The translations under genes were made by a program, and so were the position numbers. From assembly GCA_023150845.1 (NCBI GenBank), contig JAKLKD010000065.1:1-33063 (forward strand): a stretch of 33,063 nt of DNA, in the 5' to 3' direction. Positions 1 to 7,019 of the stretch are shown piece by piece; within the stretch, counting starts at the first letter, position 1; the number at the start of each line of letters is the position of its first letter. The stretch comes from Myxococcota bacterium (GTDB taxonomy: Bacteria > Myxococcota_A > UBA796 > CAJQPC01). The notes beneath the pieces were generated by a model that made no database searches, was not told where the DNA came from, and was given only the letters and a program-made list of their open reading frames with translations.

Positions 1-179
1 TCGCCCCCGCGCCGAAGCCCGTCACGCCGAAGCCCGCGGCGAAGGCCGCGCCCGCCCCGGCGCCCGCGCCCGCCCCGGCCTCGCGGCCGATGAAGCCTTG
101 GCTCGTGGCCTTGCTCGTGATCTTCGCGATCCTGTTCACCGGCATCGGAGTGCTCATCTCCGAGCTGATCCGCCGCTGA
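1..179 (+). CDS. C-terminal end of an Ala/Pro/Lys-rich protein with one terminal membrane helix (partial)
   Basis: The frame is open from base 3 and enters from outside the window; the stop TGA is at 177-179. About 29 residues of low-complexity Ala/Pro/Lys linker lead into a Met-Lys-Pro-Trp segment and then one hydrophobic helix of roughly 20 residues. The protein ends Glu-Leu-Ile-Arg-Arg, so it stops about five residues after the membrane span. This layout (soluble domain upstream, flexible linker, C-terminal anchor) is common in signalling or envelope proteins of this group. The domain that would identify it lies outside the window, so no function is assigned. The next gene starts 35 bases downstream on the same strand. 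Confidence 0.7.
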   Translation, partial: APAPKPVTPKPAAKAAPAPAPAPAPASRPMKPWLVALLVIFAILFTGIGVLISELIRR

Positions 180-214
180 CGCCCCTCCGTCAGCGCCGCT
201 TGGGAGGTGGTGTG

Positions 215-1462
215 ATGCTCTTTGGGCTGCTCCTCGTGTCGCTGAGCGCGCCGGCCTCAGCGAACGGCCAGACGACCCACTCCTGGATCAGCATGCACGC
301 CTTGGACCACCTCCCGCCGGGAGAGCTCCGGGACCTGCTCACCCGGGAGGACCTCGAGCCCTACTTGCTCAACGGCACGATGTTCCCCGACGGGGGCTAC
401 GCCGTCGGCGACGACTACGGCGAGCGGGCCCACTGGGAGCCCTTCCAGTCGGCCTACTTACGCTGGATCCGCGACCACCACGACGCGCCCTATGACGACG
501 AGGGCGCCCAGCACGTCGCCTTCTTGATGGGCCTCGCCTCCCACGGCCTCGCCGATCAGGTCTTCGACGCGATGTACATGGAGCGCTCCAAGACCCACGA
601 CGCCGCCTACGGCTGGGCCGAGGGCGAGAGCATGGACGAGGCCACGGACGTGATCTACGCCCTGCTCGTCGGGCCCCGGGAGCCCCCGGAGGAGTGGTTC
701 CCCGGCGAGCTCTTCGTCACGCTCTACGCCGAGACCCAGGGCTACACCGTCGATGAACAGACCATGAGCGAGGGCATGTTCTGGCTCAGCGTCGCGATCG
801 CCGGGGTCGGCGCGCTGAGCGAACAAGAGGAGATGGTCGCGGAGTACGAGCGCCAGTTCCCTTGGGCCTCGGCCTACCTCACCGACCCCCTGATCCCCGG
901 CAGCCCGCCTTGTGAGGGGGCCCTCGTCGCCCAGTACTGGCAGGTCTTGTGGGCGCGATTGCAAGGTGAAGACGGCTTCGGCCCGACGCCTTACCTCGGG
1001 AACGCCCCCGCCGACGGCACGATGGGCTGGCCAACCATCGCCGACCACCCCGACGCGCTCGTGCACGTCGTCGTCAGCCGGGGCCTCTCCCGCGACGCCG
1101 TCAGCGATTCGAGCGTCACCGTCACCGACGGCGCGGGGCTCACCGTGCCCGTCTCCGTGCGCCTCTTCTACGGTGAGGCCAGCCACGTGCTCAACATCGC
1201 CCCGGCGGAGGGCGCCTGGGCCGCGGACACCGACTTCACCGTCGAGGTGCCCGCGGGGCTCCTGAGCTTCGACGGCGCGAGCTTAGACAGCGCGCACCGC
1301 TTCACCTTCTCGACCCGTCCGCCGCCCGTCGTCGAGCCCGACCCGGTCAAAGAGACCGGCGGGGGCTGTGGCGGCGCGGCGGGGGTGGTCCTGCTCGGCC
1401 TCGGCGTCTCGCGGCGGCGCGGCCGCCGGGCTCACTCCGCGGCGGCCTCGGGGAAGGTGTAG
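215..1462 (+). CDS. Secreted zinc-dependent phospholipase C-like protein with Ig-like domain and MYXO-CTERM-like tail
   Basis: The ATG at 215 follows a GGGAGG ribosome site and opens a classic signal peptide (short hydrophobic stretch ending Ala-Ser-Ala). The mature N-terminal half has spaced His/Asp motifs (Thr-Thr-His-Ser-Trp; Asn-Gly-Thr-Met-Phe-Pro-Asp; a His-Gly-Leu-Ala-Asp-Gln-X-X-Asp helix) resembling the zinc-dependent phospholipase C/S1-P1 nuclease fold. A beta-rich region of about 100 residues follows, reading like a bacterial Big_5-type Ig domain. The C-terminus has Gly-Gly-Gly-Cys-Gly-Gly, a hydrophobic span and Arg-Arg-Arg, as in MYXO-CTERM sorting tails. About 12 extra residues follow the arginines, an unusual extension. 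The last 31 bases overlap the convergent lipoprotein gene. The PLC assignment rests on motif pattern only; substrate is unknown. Confidence 0.6.
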   Translation: MLFGLLLVSLSAPASANGQTTHSWISMHALDHLPPGELRDLLTREDLEPYLLNGTMFPDGGYAVGDDYGERAHWEPFQSAYLRWIRDHHDAPYDDEGAQHVAFLMGLASHGLADQVFDAMYMERSKTHDAAYGWAEGESMDEATDVIYALLVGPREPPEEWFPGELFVTLYAETQGYTVDEQTMSEGMFWLSVAIAGVGALSEQEEMVAEYERQFPWASAYLTDPLIPGSPPCEGALVAQYWQVLWARLQGEDGFGPTPYLGNAPADGTMGWPTIADHPDALVHVVVSRGLSRDAVSDSSVTVTDGAGLTVPVSVRLFYGEASHVLNIAPAEGAWAADTDFTVEVPAGLLSFDGASLDSAHRFTFSTRPPPVVEPDPVKETGGGCGGAAGVVLLGLGVSRRRGRRAHSAAASGKV

Positions 1463-2064
1463 GCGCCGACGACCTGCACATCGACGCCCCAATAATCGAA
1501 GGTGGTGTCGAACTTGACGGTCCAGCCGTCGAAGGTCGCCGTGGAGTCGAGGAGCTCGGCGGTGAAGTCGCCCTTGTCCTCGTTGAAGCGGTAGACAAAG
1601 GCCCAGCCGTCGCCCAAGGCGAGGCCGCGGTAGTCGTTCTCTTCGACGTTGATCCAGCTGCAGACCTCAGCCTTGTCGAGCTTGATCTCGTAGAACAGCG
1701 TGCAGGACGGGCAGGCGGCCTTCATCGCGGCGGCGTCGTCTTCGCTGACGGCGGTGGCCTCCTCGATGACGGTGTCCCCGGCGCAGTCGCTGCTCCAGTG
1801 GTCGTACGAGAAGATGAGCTCACCCGTGTAGCGGCTGGTGTCGGGCACGGGCTCGGGCGGGGTGGTGTCTTCGGGGGGGCTCGTGTCTTCGCCGCCGCTC
1901 GTGTCGTCGGCCTCGCCGGTGTCGTCGGAGGCGGTGTCGTCGCCGCTGGGCTCGGCGGAGTCGGCGCCAGCGTCGCCGCTGTCGTTCCCGACGGTGAGCG
2001 TGACCGCGCCCTTGGAGCAGGCCGCGAGGAGCAGGACGAGGAGCGCAGTGGGGGCTTGGCGCAT
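1432..2064 (-). CDS. Lipoprotein of unknown function with acidic linker
   Basis: This 210-residue protein begins with a lipoprotein signal peptide whose lipobox is Leu-Ala-Ala-Cys. About 50 residues very rich in Asp, Thr, Ser, Glu and Pro follow, a typical surface linker in this group. The C-terminal domain of about 130 residues contains several Cys (in Ser-Asp-Cys-Ala, Ala-Cys-Pro-Ser-Cys and Val-Cys-Ser-Trp) that could form disulfides, and many aromatic residues. I do not recognise the domain. A GGAG ribosome site precedes the ATG. The stop lies inside the 3' end of the convergent phospholipase-like gene. Confidence 0.8.
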   Translation of the reverse strand: MRQAPTALLVLLLAACSKGAVTLTVGNDSGDAGADSAEPSGDDTASDDTGEADDTSGGEDTSPPEDTTPPEPVPDTSRYTGELIFSYDHWSSDCAGDTVIEEATAVSEDDAAAMKAACPSCTLFYEIKLDKAEVCSWINVEENDYRGLALGDGWAFVYRFNEDKGDFTAELLDSTATFDGWTVKFDTTFDYWGVDVQVVGAYTFPEAAAE

Positions 2065-2089
2065 CGGGGGTCTCCAGGAGAAGAGGAGC

Positions 2090-2095
2090 AGTATA
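2090..2095 (-). promoter_or_regulatory. Candidate -10 element for the 1432-2064 lipoprotein gene
   Basis: On the minus strand the hexamer TATACT (5 of 6 matches to the sigma-70 -10 consensus) lies 25 bases upstream of the lipoprotein ATG. No convincing -35 hexamer sits 16-18 bases further upstream, so this rests on one element. Confidence 0.3.
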
Positions 2096-2146
2096 GCGAA
2101 GACGCAGAGGGGGGCGCCAGATCTAGCGGCGCGCTATGACAGGCTT

Positions 2147-3022
2147 ATGTCCCTCAGCGTCGGAATTGGTGCGGCGATCGTGGCTGGCTTGGGCTGGGCG
2201 GCCCTTGACGTGCTGCGAAAGCGGCTCGCCGCGCACCTCAGCCCGACGGTCCAGGCGGCCTTGCTGCTCTGCGGGCAGGCGCCGCTGTTCTTGATCTGGG
2301 CCTGGTCGTCCGGGGCGAGCGCGCCGTCGTCGGGCTACTGGGCGCCGGGGCTCGTGCTCGTCGGCATCACCGTGGCCGCCCAGGTGCTCTTCGCCGCGGC
2401 GCTCCAGGCCGGGGCGCTGAGCCTCACCATCCCGATGCTCTCGTTCACCCCGGCGCTGAGCGCGATCTTCGCCTGGGCCTGGCTCGGCGAGGTGCCGACG
2501 GTGCGGCAGCGGATCGGCGTCGCGCTCATCGTCGTCGGGGCCCTGGCGCTGCACAGCGGCGCGGAGACCTGGCGGGCGCCTTGGCGGCTCTTGCTCGGCC
2601 CCCTGCGTGACCGCGGGGCCCGACTGATGCTCATCGTCGCGGCCTTGTGGTCCCTCACGATCACCTTCGACAAGCACTGCATGGAGTTCGCCGCGCGCCC
2701 GGCCCACGCCGCCACCCAGAGCGTCGTCGCCGCGCTGAGCCTGCTCGTCGTGCTTTTGCTCCGGGGGGAGCTCGGCGCGCTCCGGGGCGTGCGTGGGGTC
2801 TGGGGCACCTGGCTCGCCGCGGTCTTGGCCTTGGCCCTGGCCGTCGCGATGCAGCTCCTGGCGCTGCAGACCGTGCTCGTGAGCCTCGTCGAGGGCGTCA
2901 AACGCAGCTTCGGCCTCATCTCGTCGGTGATCTTGGGCAAGCTCATCTTCGGTGAGCCGGTCACCTTGAACAAGGTCCTCGGCGTCGGCCTGATGGCCTA
3001 CGGGCTCTCCCGGCTGCTCTGA
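2147..3022 (+). CDS. EamA/DMT-superfamily inner-membrane transporter
   Basis: The 291-residue product is almost entirely hydrophobic, with about ten predicted membrane helices in two similar halves, the layout of EamA (DMT superfamily) metabolite exporters. The first half carries the usual motif around Pro-Met-Leu-Ser-Phe-Thr-Pro followed by a Trp-Leu-Gly-Glu helix end. The second half has the corresponding Leu-Val-Glu-Gly-Val-Lys-Arg-Ser and Phe-Gly-Glu-Pro segments. The ATG at 2147 is chosen because the product then begins directly with the first helix; the open frame continues upstream, but that sequence is antisense to the neighbouring lipoprotein. The ribosome site is weak. The substrate cannot be told. 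The stop is six bases from the convergent CDF gene. Confidence 0.85.
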   Translation: MSLSVGIGAAIVAGLGWAALDVLRKRLAAHLSPTVQAALLLCGQAPLFLIWAWSSGASAPSSGYWAPGLVLVGITVAAQVLFAAALQAGALSLTIPMLSFTPALSAIFAWAWLGEVPTVRQRIGVALIVVGALALHSGAETWRAPWRLLLGPLRDRGARLMLIVAALWSLTITFDKHCMEFAARPAHAATQSVVAALSLLVVLLLRGELGALRGVRGVWGTWLAAVLALALAVAMQLLALQTVLVSLVEGVKRSFGLISSVILGKLIFGEPVTLNKVLGVGLMAYGLSRLL

Positions 3023-3028
3023 GGGGGC

Positions 3029-3982
3029 TCAGCGCCGGGCGGAGAGCGGGCAGGTCGGCGTCGCGCAGGCGTCTTCGCCGCCCTCGACCTGGAGCGTCGT
3101 GTGCACCGCGCCGTAGCGGGCGGCCAGCCGGGCCTCGACGGCGCGGCGGACCTGGGCGGCGTTCGCGCCGGGGGCGGCGACGAGGTGGGCCGAGAGCACG
3201 ACGTTGCGGCCGTCTAAGGTCCAGACGTGGAGGTCGTGGAGCGCCTCCAGGCCGGGGACGTCCTGGACCGCGGCGGTGATCTCTTCAGCGGTCACGCCCG
3301 GAGGGGCGAACTGGAGCAGCACCGCGCTGGCCTCGGCGAGCAGGTGCCAGGTGCTGCGCAGCACGATGAGCACGATGAAGAGGCTGATGATGGGATCGGC
3401 GCCGGGGTAGCCCGCCCAGACCGCCACGCCCGCGGCGATGGCCCCCGCCGAGCCCAAGGCGTCGGCGAGCATATGCGCCAGGGCCCCGCGCACGTTGAGG
3501 TTGTCGCCGTCGGCCCGGGACAGCGCCCAGGCGCTCCCAAGGTTGATGATGAGGCCGACCACCCCCGCGGCGATCACCGGGCCGGGCAGCACATCGACGG
3601 CCCCCGCGAGCAGGCGCTCGATGGCCTCCTTGGTGATGAAGCCCGCGGCGAAGATGAGCGCGATGCCGTTGATGAAGGCGCCTAAGGTCTCCGCCCGGCG
3701 CCAGCCGTAGCTGCGATCGGGGCTCGCCGGGCGCAGGGCCAGCTCCGCCGCGCCCCAGGCCAAGGCGATGGCGCCGACGTCGCTCACCATGTGCGCCGCG
3801 TCGGCCAAGAGCGCCAAAGAGCCGCTCCAGAGCCCCAAGGCGACCTCGACCACCAAGAACGCGGCGTTCAGGGCGAGGGTGACCTTCAAGGCGCCCCGGG
3901 CGTCACCGCCGCCCACGACGTGGGCGTGGCCGTGGCCATGCCCGTGGGCGTGACCGTGCTCGTGGCGGTGGGCGTCGCTCAT
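3029..3982 (-). CDS. Cation diffusion facilitator (CzcD/ZitB-type) metal exporter
   Basis: The product has 317 residues, the usual size of the CDF family. The first ~22 residues are dominated by His-Gly and His-Ala repeats, a typical metal-binding tail. Six membrane helices follow with the two paired metal-site motifs: His64-x3-Asp68 in helix 2 and His170-x3-Asp174 in helix 5, the H/D arrangement seen in zinc-transporting members. A C-terminal cytoplasmic ferredoxin-like domain of about 80 residues follows (around Leu-His-Asp-Leu-His-Val-Trp). These proteins exchange cytoplasmic Zn2+ (or Co2+/Cd2+) for protons. The ATG has a GGGGAG ribosome site. No metal regulator is adjacent. Family is certain; the metal is inferred. 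Confidence 0.93.
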   Translation of the reverse strand: MSDAHRHEHGHAHGHGHGHAHVVGGGDARGALKVTLALNAAFLVVEVALGLWSGSLALLADAAHMVSDVGAIALAWGAAELALRPASPDRSYGWRRAETLGAFINGIALIFAAGFITKEAIERLLAGAVDVLPGPVIAAGVVGLIINLGSAWALSRADGDNLNVRGALAHMLADALGSAGAIAAGVAVWAGYPGADPIISLFIVLIVLRSTWHLLAEASAVLLQFAPPGVTAEEITAAVQDVPGLEALHDLHVWTLDGRNVVLSAHLVAAPGANAAQVRRAVEARLAARYGAVHTTLQVEGGEDACATPTCPLSARR

Positions 3983-4066
3983 GCTCAGGCTCCCCGGCGC
4001 GGGTCGTGTGCTCTCACCATCGCCGCCTAGGTCGGGATTGTCAACGGGCGCCGCCTGGAGCTGACC

Positions 4067-5548
4067 TCACTCGTTCGGGAAGAGCTCGTCGGGGTAGAGG
4101 CGCAAGAGATCGAGCACCGGGCGCGGGGTCTCCCGGCCGAAGCCGCAGCGGGCGGCGGTGGACATGTGCTCCATCAGGGTGATGAGGGCCTCCCGGTCGG
4201 TCATCTTCGGCATCAGGGACGCGCCAACCCGGCAGGCCGTGCAGGCCCCACAAGACTCCGAGGCCGTGAACTCGAAGAGGTGCGCGGCCAAAGCGCGTGG
4301 GGTGACCTCCTCGCTGAGCACCATGAGGCTGCCGTAGCCCATGCCGGGGACGTGCTCAGGGTCGAGCGGCAAATCCAGCTCATCGGCGTTGAGCACCCGG
4401 CCCCGAGGCCCGCCGACGAGCACCATCTGCACGCCGTCCTTGAGCCCGCCCGCGCCCTCGTCGATGATCTGACCGACGGTCATTCCGTTGAGCACCTCGA
4501 CGACGCCCGGGTCACGCACGGCGCCGGACACGCAGATGAGGCGCCGGTCTTGGCCGCGGCCCGTCGTGAGCGTGGTGTTCAGCGCGAGCAGGGACTCGAC
4601 GCTGTGCACCACCGTCGGCGAGCCCCGGAGGCCACGGTTCACCGGGAACGGCGCCAGGGGCCGGGCGTGGGGCCGGTCCAGCTCGATTGCGCGCAGGAGC
4701 GAGGCCTCCTCCCCGCAGATGTAGGGGCCCTGGCCGATGACGAGCTCGACGTGCAGGTCGTCGCCGAGCCAGCCCGCGGCGTGGGCCTCGTGGATGGCCC
4801 GCTCGATGGCGCGGTGGGCGCCGACGTACTCAGCCCGGAGGTAGATGAGCGCCTCTCGGGCGTCGGCGGCGCGGGCGGCGGCGCGCAGCCCAGCGAGCAC
4901 GGCGTGGGGGTCGTCCTCGGTGACCACACGGTCCAAGAACGAGCCGGGCTCACCCTCGTCTCCGCGGGCGACGACGAAGCGGCGCTCGGCGGGGATCGCC
5001 CGGGCCTGGCGCCAGCGGGCGGCGTGGGGGCGGTCGGGGCGGCCGGGCTCGTGTAGCCCCAGGGCCTCGACCCGCCGGAGGATCTCTTCGCCTGAAGGCA
5101 GCTCATACATCGCCGCGCTCGGGGTGGCTTTCCCGTCGAGCACCCGGCGGAGCAGCGCCGCGGGCTTGGCGAGGCAGACCCGGGGCACCCGGCGGGCGCT
5201 CGCGCCCAAGAGCAAGGAGGCCGAGAGCTCACCGCTCCACAGCTCCAGAGGCAGGCGGTTGACGCCGCCGAAGACCTCGTGGCCGCGCTGGGCGGCCGGG
5301 GCGTCGTGGCAGGTGCCGAGGCAGCGCACGGGCTGGGCGCCGGCGATCCCCGCGAGGCGGTCCCGCAGCTTGGGGCCTCCGGCGAAGGTGCAGGCCGTGC
5401 CCGTGCAGAAGCGCACGAGCTGTTGGGTCTCCTCATCCTGCGGCAGCTCATCATCGAGCGCTTCGGTGTCGCGCTCGTGAGCGAGGGCCTTCGTAGGCTC
5501 GGTCGGGCGCGCCTCAGCGAGCCGGCGCGCGAGATCGTCCAGGCGCAT
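4067..5548 (-). CDS. NuoE-NuoF fusion-like (HoxF/FdsB-type) iron-sulfur protein with degenerate FMN site
   Basis: The start at 5548 has a GGAG site; longer readings lack one. The 493-residue product has an N-terminal thioredoxin-like [2Fe-2S] domain (Cys48, Cys53, Cys76, Cys80), then a Complex I 51-kDa-like region (about 150-330), an SLBB-like segment, and a C-terminal [4Fe-4S] motif (Cys433, Cys436, Cys439, Cys468). Relatives oxidise NADH through FMN in formate dehydrogenases, hydrogenases and Complex I. Here the glycine-rich GRGGAGFP loop expected near residue 168 is absent, the conserved Asn of the N-A-D-E segment is Arg195, and the Asn-Asn pair of N-N-V-E-T is His315-Ser316. Asp197-Glu198 and Gly279-Glu-Glu remain. 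No catalytic partner is encoded nearby. All Fe-S ligands are kept, so it may carry electrons without using NADH; that is inference. Confidence 0.8.
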   Translation of the reverse strand: MRLDDLARRLAEARPTEPTKALAHERDTEALDDELPQDEETQQLVRFCTGTACTFAGGPKLRDRLAGIAGAQPVRCLGTCHDAPAAQRGHEVFGGVNRLPLELWSGELSASLLLGASARRVPRVCLAKPAALLRRVLDGKATPSAAMYELPSGEEILRRVEALGLHEPGRPDRPHAARWRQARAIPAERRFVVARGDEGEPGSFLDRVVTEDDPHAVLAGLRAAARAADAREALIYLRAEYVGAHRAIERAIHEAHAAGWLGDDLHVELVIGQGPYICGEEASLLRAIELDRPHARPLAPFPVNRGLRGSPTVVHSVESLLALNTTLTTGRGQDRRLICVSGAVRDPGVVEVLNGMTVGQIIDEGAGGLKDGVQMVLVGGPRGRVLNADELDLPLDPEHVPGMGYGSLMVLSEEVTPRALAAHLFEFTASESCGACTACRVGASLMPKMTDREALITLMEHMSTAARCGFGRETPRPVLDLLRLYPDELFPNE

Positions 5549-5636
5549 GGGGGCTCCGTCCTTGGGGGTGCGTGGCGGGATGCACGGAGCGTGCCAAACC
5601 GTCCAACGCCCCGTTTCGGCGCCTCCGCGTGTCAAG

Positions 5637-5656
5637 TCACACAGATCGTTGTGTGA
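5637..5656. promoter_or_regulatory. Perfect 7-bp inverted repeat in a divergent promoter region, candidate operator
   Basis: TCACACA and TGTGTGA are separated by six bases, in the 172-base gap between the NuoF-like gene (minus) and the GST/selenoprotein operon (plus). The position suits an operator controlling one or both. On the minus strand a TTGACA hexamer (5635 to 5630) adjoins it, without a good -10 at 17 bases. The half-sites face the opposite way from a CRP site. No regulator gene is nearby. Confidence 0.4.
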
Positions 5657-5720
5657 GAACACCCTAGGCGCGCACAGGTGATTAGAGTCCTGGGAGCCGT
5701 GACCGCGCGCTGGAGGCACC

Positions 5721-6439
5721 ATGATCGAGCTCCTGTACTGGCCAACCCCCAACGGATGGAAGATCAGCATCGCCTTGGAGGAGCTTGAGCTCCGATCAGC
5801 ATCGCCTTGGAGGAGCTTGGGCTCCCCTACACCGTGCGCTCGGTGAACATCGGCCGGGGCGACCAGTTCCAGCCCGAGTTCCTCGCGGTGAGCCCCAACA
5901 ACCGCATCCCGGCGATCATCGACCACGCCCCGGCAGACGGCGGCCCGGCGATCTCCGTCTTTGAGTCAGGGGCGATCCTGCTCTACCTCGCCGAGAAGAC
6001 CGGGCGGCTCCTCCCCACGGACACCCGGGGGCGGCTTGAGGTGACCCAGTGGCTCATGTGGCAGATGGGCGGCCTCGGCCCCATGCTCGGCCAGACCCAC
6101 CACTTCCGGCAGTACGCGCCGGAGCAAATTCCTTACGCCATTGAGCGCTACACCCGAGAGGCCGCGCGTCTCTACGGGGTGCTCGACCGCCGCCTCGCCG
6201 ACCGCGAGTACATCGCCGGGGACTACTCCATCGCCGACATCGCGGCCTGGCCCTGGATCCTCCCCTACAAGCGCCAAGGCCAGGATCTCGAGAGCTTCCC
6301 CAACGTCAACCGCTGGTTCCGGGCCGTCGGGGCCCGCCCCGCCGTGCAGCGTGGGCAGGCCGTCGGCAAGGAGCAGGTGGTGCAGAACATGGACGAGCAG
6401 GCGAAGGACGTGCTCTTTCGCCGCCCGGCTGACAAATAA
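5721..6439 (+). pseudogene. yfcG: YfcG/Nu-class glutathione transferase-like gene, frameshifted by a 32-bp tandem duplication
   Basis: The ATG at 5721 follows TGGAGG and starts a thioredoxin-fold N-terminus (Tyr-Trp-Pro-Thr-Pro-Asn-Gly) typical of YfcG/YghU disulfide-bond reductases. After 24 codons a 32-bp tandem copy shifts the frame, and translation from this ATG stops at the TGA at 5844. From about 5807 the correct frame continues to 6439 with clear family motifs (Ser-Pro-Asn-Asn-Arg-Ile-Pro-Ala-Ile; Phe-Glu-Ser-Gly-Ala-Ile-Leu-Leu-Tyr-Leu) and an intact alpha-helical C-terminal domain. Removing one copy restores a 228-residue protein. A TTG at 5807 could begin a shortened product, but it lacks a ribosome site and would lose the first strand and active-site loop. 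The downstream selenoprotein begins 23 bases after the stop, so the pair looks like one redox operon. The duplication may be a real mutation or an assembly error. Confidence 0.85.
5762..5825 (+). repeat. 32-bp direct tandem duplication within the GST gene
   Basis: Copy 1 is 5762-5793 and copy 2 is 5794-5825. They differ at one base (A versus G at repeat position 27). Because 32 is not a multiple of three, the duplication shifts the frame of the GST gene. The mismatch argues against a simple re-read of identical sequence and would fit either an older duplication or two strain variants joined during assembly. Confidence 0.97.
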
Positions 6440-6462
6440 CCCTCAACCGAGAGGAAGAGACG

Positions 6463-6999
6463 ATGTCGCAGGCTGCCCTCGATTCGTTGACCGTGCTCAC
6501 CCCCAGCGGCGAGGCCGTGCCGCTCCCGAGCCTCTGGGCCCGGGGGCCGGTCACCCTCGTGTTTGTCCGGCACTTTGGCTGAATCTTCTGCCGTGAGCAG
6601 GTCGCTCACCTCATGCAGAACGCGGCGCGCTTCAGCGCCTTAGGCGTTGAGCTGGTCGTCATCGGCAACGGCGCCCCCCACTTCGCCCAGGCCTTCTTGG
6701 AGGAGTTTCAGGTCACCCTGCCGCTCTACACGGATCCTTCGCTCAAGGTGTACGAGGCGATGGCGCTGCGGCGGGGCTGGCGCACGGCCTTCTCCCGCAA
6801 GACCTTCTCCGCCTCCGTCGAGGCGCTCAAGCGTGGGTTCCGCCAGGGCCGCACCCAAGGCGACGCCACCCAGCAGGGCGGCGTCTTCGTCATGCGGCGA
6901 GGCGGCGCAATCGTCTACCGCTACGTCAGCGAGGCCGCCGGGGACCACCCGCCCCTCGACGAGGTGCTCGCGGCGGCGGCCCAGGCCACCTCAGGCTGA
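6463..6999 (+). CDS. Peroxiredoxin-like (AhpC/TSA-2) selenoprotein, Sec40 encoded by in-frame TGA
   Basis: The ATG at 6463 follows GAGGAAGAG. The frame reads 39 codons to Arg-His-Phe-Gly, then TGA at 6580-6582, then Ile-Phe-Cys-Arg-Glu-Gln and a further 136 codons to the TGA at 6997. Relatives of the peroxiredoxin-like AhpC-TSA_2 family have Cys at this exact place in Arg-His-Phe-Gly-Cys-x-x-Cys-Arg-Glu-Gln, so the TGA sits at the active-site position, giving a Sec-x-x-Cys redox motif (Sec40, Cys43). Both sides are well conserved and need no frame change, and a SECIS-like hairpin follows. The full product is 178 residues, normal for the family. A start at the ATG at 6613 would lose the active site. 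It probably reduces peroxides or disulfides in the cytoplasm, in an operon with the upstream GST-like gene. Selenocysteine genes (selA, selB, selC, selD) are not in the window. Confidence 0.88.
6593..6609 (+). promoter_or_regulatory. Bacterial SECIS element candidate
   Basis: A perfect six-pair stem, GTGAGC with GCTCAC, encloses the five-base loop AGGTC, beginning 11 bases after the TGA. The loop matches the G-G-U core of known bacterial SECIS apical loops such as that of E. coli fdhF. A lower stem CTGC (6588-6591) with GCAG (6615-6618) may extend it across an internal loop. Position and loop fit SelB recognition; this is not experimentally shown. Confidence 0.8.
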
Positions 7000-7019
7000 G
7001 CCGCCGAGGGTGACGCAAC

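Noticed and set aside
5637-5656. CRP/FNR binding site
   Set aside because: The half-sites are in the reverse order (TCACA before TGTGA), and FNR-type TTGAT halves are absent.
5807-6439. TTG at 5807 as the true start of the GST gene
   Set aside because: It has no ribosome site and would delete the first strand and active-site loop, while the ATG at 5721 has both a ribosome site and the family N-terminus.
6580-6582. TGA as a nonsense mutation making a pseudogene
   Set aside because: It falls exactly at the redox Cys position, both flanks stay in frame and conserved, and a SECIS-like hairpin follows. Selenocysteine explains it better.
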